Below are positions 3,371-7,614 of a DNA stretch of 7,614 bases, piece after piece. The notes beneath the pieces were generated by a model, which did not search any database, was not told the DNA's origin, and saw nothing but the letters and a program-made list of their open reading frames with translations. The stretch comes from CAVPDE01 sp964580575 (GTDB lineage: Bacteria > Desulfobacterota > DSM-4660 > Desulfatiglandales > HGW-15). The first letter of the stretch is position 1. The number at the start of each line of letters is the position of its first letter. Both the position numbers and the translations under genes were made by a program. The DNA is taken from the NCBI GenBank assembly GCA_964580575.1, contig CAZOLJ010000135.1:1-7614 (forward strand), written 5' to 3'.

Positions 3371-5035
3371 CTATTTTAGCTGCTTCTTGTCGATCTTGCC
3401 GCTCGGGGACTTTGGGAACGAATCCATGAATTCCACGTACTTGGGCACCATGAAAGGCTCCAGGTTTTTCGCGCAGTAAGCCAACACCTCTTTCTCCACC
3501 AGCCCGGCCCCCTTCCTCTGCACGACAAAAGCTTTGATCGCCTGCCCGAAAATCTCATCCGGCACACCGATCACCGCCGCCTCCGCCACTCCTTCCAGTT
3601 CACACAGGGCATTTTCTATCTCCTTGGGGCTCACCCTCTCTCCTTTTGTCTTGATCATGTCGTCCTTGCGGGCCACGAAGTAGAGAAACCCCTCTTCATC
3701 TCTCCGGAACAGGTCCCCGCTGTAGAGCAGCGTCTCTCCCCGGTAACGGCCGGGCCGGTATCTCTTGGCCGTCTCTTCGGGCGCATTCCAGTAACCCTGC
3801 ATCACGTTTGAGCCGCGGATGACCAGCTCGCCCACCTGACCCGGAGGGACTTCGCTGCCCCTTTCATCCACCACAAAGACTTCCTCGTTCGGGATGGGAA
3901 CGCCCACCGAGTCAGGCCTCTTATCCAATTGATCAGGAGGCAGGTAGGAGACCCGCTTGCACTCGGTGAGGCCGTACATGGAGAAGATCTTCACATGAGG
4001 GAAAAGGGACTGGAGCTTCCGGATATAAGCCACGGGAAGAGCTGCCGCCGTGTTGCTCATGTACCTGACATGACTGAAATCGAACTTGGACAGATCCTCC
4101 ATCTGAAGCAGGAGAGCCGCCATGGTGGGCACCAGCGGAAAGCCCGTCACCTTTTCCTCGACAACCTTTTCCAGTATCTTGTAGGGATAGAGGAAGGACT
4201 TTTCGAGGACAACCGTACCGCCGAACAAAAAGGCCATGAGCACCTGGTAGAGACCATAGTCGAAGGATAGGGGAAGCACGTCCATGATGATGTCGTCTTC
4301 TGTATTCCCGATGTACTGGGTGATGCTCTTCGCGGCCGCCACCATGTTGTAGTGGGCGGACATGACGCCCTTGGGTTCGCCTGTGGAGCCCGAGGTGTAA
4401 ATAATCGCCGCCAAGTCAATGTCAATGGGGATGGTGCACGGTGCAGAGAGCGTAGAGTCCATTGTTTGAGGAGCGCTTCGCTTGAGGAGCGCTTCGCTTG
4501 AGGAGCGCTTCGCTTGAGGAGCGCCCACGGCTGACATAGGACCAGACGACGGACCACGGACAACGGACAACGAGCTCGCAGACAAAAGATCGGCCCAAGA
4601 ATGGAAATGACAATCCGTTGGATAGCGGCTCTCGAACTTTGGAACATTGCCGACCCAAAGGACATGCTCCAAAGCAGAAGCGTCGTCCAAGGCTACTTGG
4701 ATGATGCGGGCTTTGTTGGAGTGGGTGATCAGTGCGCGGGCGCCGGAATCGCGCAGGATATAGTTGAGTTTCTTGGCCTTCATGGTGGCGTTGACCATGA
4801 TGAAGATTGCGCCGGCTTTCAGGATACCGAAAAGGGAAACCACGGATTCGGCCGAGTTGTCCATGAAGATGACGACCCGGTCCTGGCGCTTGATGCCCAG
4901 GTTGGCCAGGGCTGAAGCGAGCCGATCGGCCTGCCGGTTGATCTCAGAGTAGGTCAGACGCCTGCCGTCGCAAATGAGGGCGACCTTGTCAGGCAACCGC
5001 GCAGCTGAATTCTCCAAGAAGCTATTTACCAGCAT
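3371..5035 (-). CDS. AMP-forming acyl/aminoacyl ligase (adenylation enzyme) with repeat-built insert
   Basis: 554-residue ANL-superfamily enzyme that would activate a carboxylic or amino acid with ATP and pass it to CoA or to the carrier protein encoded nearby. Core motifs are intact: YTSGSTGEPKG (213-223, P-loop), MYGLTEC (A5), YSGDLFRRDEEGFLYFVARKDDMIK (A7-A8 with the hinge), and PSGKID near the C-terminus with the catalytic lysine. It resembles the ligases found beside amidotransferases in exosortase-associated and polysaccharide clusters; the substrate cannot be read. Residues about 153-200 are an insert made of simple repeats (7-bp and 16-bp units), which likely accounts for the length above the usual 500-520. 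ATG 5035 has GAGG four bases before it. Lies 288 bp after the amidotransferase gene, same strand. Confidence 0.9.
   Translation of the reverse strand: MLVNSFLENSAARLPDKVALICDGRRLTYSEINRQADRLASALANLGIKRQDRVVIFMDNSAESVVSLFGILKAGAIFIMVNATMKAKKLNYILRDSGARALITHSNKARIIQVALDDASALEHVLWVGNVPKFESRYPTDCHFHSWADLLSASSLSVVRGPSSGPMSAVGAPQAKRSSSEALLKRSAPQTMDSTLSAPCTIPIDIDLAAIIYTSGSTGEPKGVMSAHYNMVAAAKSITQYIGNTEDDIIMDVLPLSFDYGLYQVLMAFLFGGTVVLEKSFLYPYKILEKVVEEKVTGFPLVPTMAALLLQMEDLSKFDFSHVRYMSNTAAALPVAYIRKLQSLFPHVKIFSMYGLTECKRVSYLPPDQLDKRPDSVGVPIPNEEVFVVDERGSEVPPGQVGELVIRGSNVMQGYWNAPEETAKRYRPGRYRGETLLYSGDLFRRDEEGFLYFVARKDDMIKTKGERVSPKEIENALCELEGVAEAAVIGVPDEIFGQAIKAFVVQRKGAGLVEKEVLAYCAKNLEPFMVPKYVEFMDSFPKSPSGKIDKKQLK
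4466..4524. repeat. 16-bp tandem repeat inside the ligase gene (3.7 copies)
   Basis: Three perfect copies of ttgaggagcgcttcgc (4466-4513) and 11 bases of a fourth (4514-4524). The unit is not a multiple of three, so successive copies are read in different frames and together encode a 16-residue cycle running through APQAKRSSSEALLKRS. No frame contains a stop within the array. Each unit holds a small agcg/cgct hairpin. Confidence 0.95.
4544..4571. repeat. 7-bp tandem units inside the ligase gene
   Basis: Four related heptamers in a row: agacgac, ggaccac, ggacaac, ggacaac. Similar ggaccac/ggacaac strings are, to my knowledge, frequent intergenic filler in some environmental genomes. Here they are translated as part of LSVVRGPSSGP. 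Confidence 0.8.
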
Positions 5036-5323
5036 AAAACCTCAGACTTCCAGACAGGATTTCCGGGATTTCCAGGATCAATCCAATCCCATCGCAATTA
5101 TCGCACTTGAAGAGATACCAGATCATCATTCGCTCAAGAACCACGCGAAGCGGGGGCTCCCATGAAAAAAGCCATGGGAGCTGAAGGAGAGGCTCAGAGA
5201 ATCAACAGGCAAGTTCACTTGCATGTTCATTTTCGAGCCTCTGCCCATATCTTGAGCGAACTTGCTTCTCTCTGTGTGCTCTTTGGCTCTGTGGTGAGAT
5301 CATGTCAATCCTGTTGATCCTGT
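5036..5323. other. Intergenic region between the amidotransferase and ligase genes
   Basis: 288 bases. Besides the nested inverted repeats it holds simple phrase repeats: 5053-5083 (gacaggat, gggatttcc, aggatcaat) and 5266-5297 (ctctctgtg, ctctttgg, ctctgtggtg). TTGACA occurs on the minus strand at 5303-5308, but no -10 box lies at proper distance. A 35-codon minus-strand frame (5022-5129) overlaps the ligase start and is probably chance. Confidence 0.6.
5129..5260. other. Nested inverted repeats in the amidotransferase-ligase gap (structured RNA or MITE-like element)
   Basis: Outer arms ttcgctcaaga (5129-5139) and tcttgagcgaa (5250-5260) are a perfect 11-bp inverted repeat. They enclose two hairpins. 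The first has 9 perfect pairs, gctcccatg (5156-5164) with catgggagc (5173-5181) and an 8-base loop. The second is long, 5188-5242: 8 perfect pairs (agaggctc with gagcctct), then after a bulge 6, 4 and 5 more pairs separated by single mismatches, closing on ttca (5214-5217). Together this is a three-way junction of 132 bases. It can form in minus-strand RNA or as a DNA cruciform. No flanking target duplication is evident. Confidence 0.6.
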
Positions 5324-5327
5324 CTAG
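5310..5327. repeat. 18-bp repeat covering the amidotransferase stop codon
   Basis: cctgttgatcctgtctag here is identical to 7356-7373. It includes the TAG stop of the amidotransferase gene (5324-5326). Confidence 0.9.
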
Positions 5328-7300
5328 GCTCTTATGACTTTGTCAGGTTTGACAGGGGGCACGTTGTGACCCGGGAAGTTTTCGACGAACCGGTCATGTA
5401 GAATTTGGGTCGACAGGATCCCCACGACTGCCATGTTTTGAAACTCATTCGAGAAAGAGGCATCGGCCTTTTTGTATTTGTTGACCAAGAAACCGACTTT
5501 CTTGGGATCGAAGTAGCCCCCTTTGTTGACGCTTTCCTCGGACAAGAAGTGCTCCACATAGTCCCGCTCTTGGCCGTGGAAGAACACCTCTCTAATCGGC
5601 GCTCTGTAGGGCTGCTTCGGTCTGGCCTTGACCCTATCCGTGACCAGCCCCTCCGAAGCCTCCTTCAGGATGTATTTTTCCTTGAGACCCTTGATCTTCC
5701 ATCTTGCCGGGAGCCTGAATGCAAAATCGATGACTCTGTAGTCCAAAAAAGGAAGCCGAATCTCCAGGGAATGGGCCATGGCCACCCTGTCGCCCTGGGA
5801 AGAGAGAAGGTAGTTTGAAAGGAAAATGCTCATCTCCAGGTATTGAGCTTTAGAGAGGGTATCCCACTTCAGGAATTGAGAAGGCAGTCTGACTGCAAGC
5901 GAGGCCAGAGGATGATATCCGTTGAACCCAGCCAGCAGGTCCCCGGAGAAAAACGTCACGTTCTTCCGGCTGTTGTCCCACCGGATCTTGTGAGAGAAAA
6001 AGGGATCATGCATATCTTCAGGCGTGACTGAGAAAAATCTCTGGAGAAATGAACTTCCGCGAGACTGGCCTTTGAAGATGTAGGGATAGAGCCGGCGAAT
6101 GAGCAGCGGCCGAATCCTGGACTCAGGCTTCTGACCCCAGAAATGCCTGACCTTGGCTTCCCTGTAAATGTTGTAGCCCCCGAAGATCTCGTCCGACCCT
6201 TCTCCGGTCAGAACGACCTTGAACTGATTTTCCCTCACCAGTCCCGAAAGCAGGTAGAGAGGCACGGGCGCGGTTCGAAGCAAAGGGATTTCACAGTGCC
6301 AGATCACGTCCGGGAAATTCTCGCGGATCAGGTCATTGCTCACCATGATCTGCCGATGCTCGGTCCCCAGCGCCTTCTGCATCTCCACCTGGTATTCGCT
6401 TTCGTCAAAAGCTTTTTCCTGGAAACTCATGGAAAAGGTTTTCAGGCGATTGTTGAAGTTCTTGGAGATGATTGCGGTTATCAAAGAGGAGTCCAGGCCT
6501 CCGCTCAGGTACGCGCCTACCGGGACATCCGCCCTTAGCCTAAGTCGAGTCGCGTCGATTAAAAGCGCCCTCAGTTCTTCCTTAGCCTCTTCAAAAGACC
6601 CTTGCCACCGATCCTCGGGGGCGTAAACCGGCAAGGTCCAGAAGGCTTTTTGGGTAATCATCCCTTCTTTGACAGTCATGAAGTGGCCGGGAGGCAGTTC
6701 ATAGATATCTTTGAAAACCGTTCTCGGCGTCAAAGTGGTCCAGAAGGTGAAGACCTGGTAAAGGGACTCCGTATCGATCTCCCTCTTGATCGCAGGCTCC
6801 ATGAAAATCGCCTTGATCTCCGACGCAAAGGTGAACTTGCCGTTTGCTGTCGAGTAAAACAGGGGTCTGATCCCTACCCTGTCTCTTGCGAGGAAAAGCT
6901 CTTTTTTGCGAGAGTCCCAGATGGCCAGGGCAAACTGGCCGTTCATCTTTTCAAGGCATTTGGGCCCGAGTTCCTCGTAGAGGTGCACAATGACCTCTGT
7001 ATCCGTCTGGGTGGTAAACTTGTGCCCCCTCTTGACCAAATCCTCTTTGAGCTCCACATAATTGAAGACTTCCCCGTTGTAGACGATCCAGAGAGTACCC
7101 TCCTCGTTGCTGATGGGCTGGCCGCCTCCCTTGACACCGATGATGCTGAGGCGGGCATGGCCAAGACCCACGTGGGAGTCCACATAGATGCCGGTTTCGT
7201 CCGGACCCCGGTGGCGGATGATGCCGATCATCCTCCCGAGCAGGTCCTCGGAAATCGGACTGTGACTTTCAATATTTAAAATCCCTGCTATTCCGCACAT
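5324..7300 (-). CDS. asnB: Glutamine-hydrolysing asparagine synthetase-type amidotransferase
   Basis: 658-residue two-domain enzyme that releases ammonia from glutamine and transfers it to an adenylated carboxylate, making an amide. The N-terminal Ntn glutaminase starts MCGIAG with catalytic Cys2, RHRGPDETG (29-37), ARLSIIG (49-55), YNGEVFN (74-80) and TDTEV (99-103). The synthetase domain has the PP-loop SGGLDSS (266-272), GEGSDEIFGGY (367-377) and the late motif LPFLDYRVIDFAFRLP. Length is normal for this class. The start is fixed by MCGIAG since Cys must follow Met; notably no Shine-Dalgarno is visible before it. Position between a carrier protein and an adenylating ligase suggests it acts on a non-standard acid (surface sugar, exosortase-associated or metabolite pathway) rather than housekeeping asparagine synthesis; that is inference. 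The symbol marks family only. Confidence 0.93.
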   Translation of the reverse strand: MCGIAGILNIESHSPISEDLLGRMIGIIRHRGPDETGIYVDSHVGLGHARLSIIGVKGGGQPISNEEGTLWIVYNGEVFNYVELKEDLVKRGHKFTTQTDTEVIVHLYEELGPKCLEKMNGQFALAIWDSRKKELFLARDRVGIRPLFYSTANGKFTFASEIKAIFMEPAIKREIDTESLYQVFTFWTTLTPRTVFKDIYELPPGHFMTVKEGMITQKAFWTLPVYAPEDRWQGSFEEAKEELRALLIDATRLRLRADVPVGAYLSGGLDSSLITAIISKNFNNRLKTFSMSFQEKAFDESEYQVEMQKALGTEHRQIMVSNDLIRENFPDVIWHCEIPLLRTAPVPLYLLSGLVRENQFKVVLTGEGSDEIFGGYNIYREAKVRHFWGQKPESRIRPLLIRRLYPYIFKGQSRGSSFLQRFFSVTPEDMHDPFFSHKIRWDNSRKNVTFFSGDLLAGFNGYHPLASLAVRLPSQFLKWDTLSKAQYLEMSIFLSNYLLSSQGDRVAMAHSLEIRLPFLDYRVIDFAFRLPARWKIKGLKEKYILKEASEGLVTDRVKARPKQPYRAPIREVFFHGQERDYVEHFLSEESVNKGGYFDPKKVGFLVNKYKKADASFSNEFQNMAVVGILSTQILHDRFVENFPGHNVPPVKPDKVIRA

Positions 7301-7369
7301 AACAAAAGAAGAAGACAGAAGTCAGAATACAAGAGGACAGAATCCAACGGTTTACCCTGTTGATCCTGT
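7301..7369. other. Short gap between carrier protein and amidotransferase genes
   Basis: 69 bases of A-rich filler on the plus strand: gaagacagaagtcagaatac followed by aagaggacagaatcc, a degenerate 'gacagaa' phrase. No promoter, and no purine-rich ribosome site for the amidotransferase, is seen on the minus strand, where the sequence is pyrimidine-rich. Confidence 0.5.
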
Positions 7370-7373
7370 CTAG
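7356..7373. repeat. 18-bp repeat covering the carrier-protein stop codon
   Basis: Identical to 5310-5327. It includes the TAG stop of the carrier-protein gene (7370-7372), so two unrelated genes end at the same position within the same repeat. Confidence 0.9.
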
Positions 7374-7612
7374 ACTTTCTTACTTGCCAGATAGGCCACC
7401 ACGTTACCTATGGAATCCAGGTTCTCAGGAACCAGCTCCTCGTCCGCAACGGAGATCCCGAACTTCTCTTCCAGGAAGGAAACCAGTTCGAGAATTCCCG
7501 TGGAATCAATAATGCCGCCTTCAAGAAAGGAGGTTTCCTCCTTGAGATTGCCATCCTCCCCGAACAAGAAATTTTCTACAATGAACTGACGTATTACAGC
7601 ATTCACTTCCAT
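7370..7612 (-). CDS. Acyl/peptidyl carrier protein
   Basis: 80-residue carrier protein. The phosphopantetheine site is the serine in GGIIDSTGILELVSFLEE (residues about 32-49), matching the DS-x4-EL pattern after helix I. The rest is the usual acidic four-helix pattern (FLFGEDG early, VADEELVPENLDSIGNVVAYL late). Once charged by a phosphopantetheinyl transferase it would hold an acyl or aminoacyl group as a thioester, a natural acceptor for the ligase at 3371-5035. The DSTGILEL form, with Thr-Gly in place of Leu-Asp or Met-Asp, is more like stand-alone carriers of biosynthetic clusters than fatty-acid AcpP. The ATG is two bases from the window edge, so an upstream start or ribosome site cannot be judged. 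Confidence 0.85.
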   Translation of the reverse strand: MEVNAVIRQFIVENFLFGEDGNLKEETSFLEGGIIDSTGILELVSFLEEKFGISVADEELVPENLDSIGNVVAYLASKKV

Positions 7613-7614
7613 CG

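Noticed and set aside
4466..4524. Could the short repeats be a CRISPR array?
   Set aside because: The 16-bp units are directly adjacent with no spacers and lie inside a coding sequence.
4147..4665. 172-codon minus-strand frame overlapping the ligase gene
   Set aside because: It is an out-of-frame reading, kept open because the 16-bp array has no stop in any frame. It would only be used after a repeat slip.
5022..5129. 35-codon frame with a CDNCD pair overlapping the ligase start
   Set aside because: It has no ribosome site and is built largely from a phrase repeat (5053-5083), so it is probably chance.
5303..5308. TTGACA on the minus strand as a promoter for the ligase gene
   Set aside because: No -10-like hexamer lies 16-18 bases downstream, and the hexamer falls in a repeat-rich stretch.
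6602..7279. 225-codon plus-strand open frame, with other long plus-strand frames at 6143-6538 and 5405-5818
   Set aside because: All are shadows of the amidotransferase gene, whose motifs are complete on the minus strand.

Overview
All convincing genes in this window lie on the minus strand, so transcription runs from high to low coordinates. There is no rRNA, tRNA, integrase or transposase to place the organism. Moderate base composition and many short 'phrase-like' dispersed repeats between genes suggest an environmental bacterium. A Desulfobacterota/deltaproteobacterial-type genome is my guess, from general familiarity and not from any search.

Right half (7612 down to 3371): a three-gene set for activating and amidating a small acid. 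First comes an 80-aa acyl/peptidyl carrier protein with a phosphopantetheine serine. Next is a 658-aa glutamine-dependent asparagine synthetase-type amidotransferase with an intact Cys2 glutaminase and PP-loop synthetase. Last is a 554-aa AMP-forming acyl/aminoacyl ligase. The set looks like part of a surface-polysaccharide, exosortase-associated or specialised-metabolite operon that starts beyond the right edge. The ligase carries an in-frame, repeat-built insert of about 45 residues just before its P-loop. The insert holds 3.7 copies of a 16-bp tandem repeat and four 7-bp units. The 288-bp gap between the amidotransferase and ligase genes holds nested inverted repeats that can fold into a multi-branched RNA or cruciform.

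Left half (3342 down to 1): a toxin-antitoxin island. In transcription order it holds a deletion relic of a mazEF locus, an MNT-HEPN nucleotidyltransferase/HEPN pair, an AbrB-PIN vapBC pair, and an intact RHH-PemK mazEF pair whose toxin runs off the left edge. Within each pair the two genes overlap by 4 to 11 bases. Start codons ATG, GTG and TTG are all used.

The most notable structure is the relic at 3085-3246. It is a second copy of the mazEF locus that has lost 535 bp between two TTTTTC hexamers, and it matches the left-hand locus with one mismatch in 156 bp. What survives is the mazE promoter and the 3' end of mazF, joined in frame. The retained promoter now points at the MNT-HEPN pair. 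The two mazEF-derived copies are direct repeats bracketing vapBC and MNT-HEPN, so recombination between them could excise that block.

The stretches at 593-1232 and 1947-2305 hold no gene I can recognise, only short repeats, hairpins and weak open frames.
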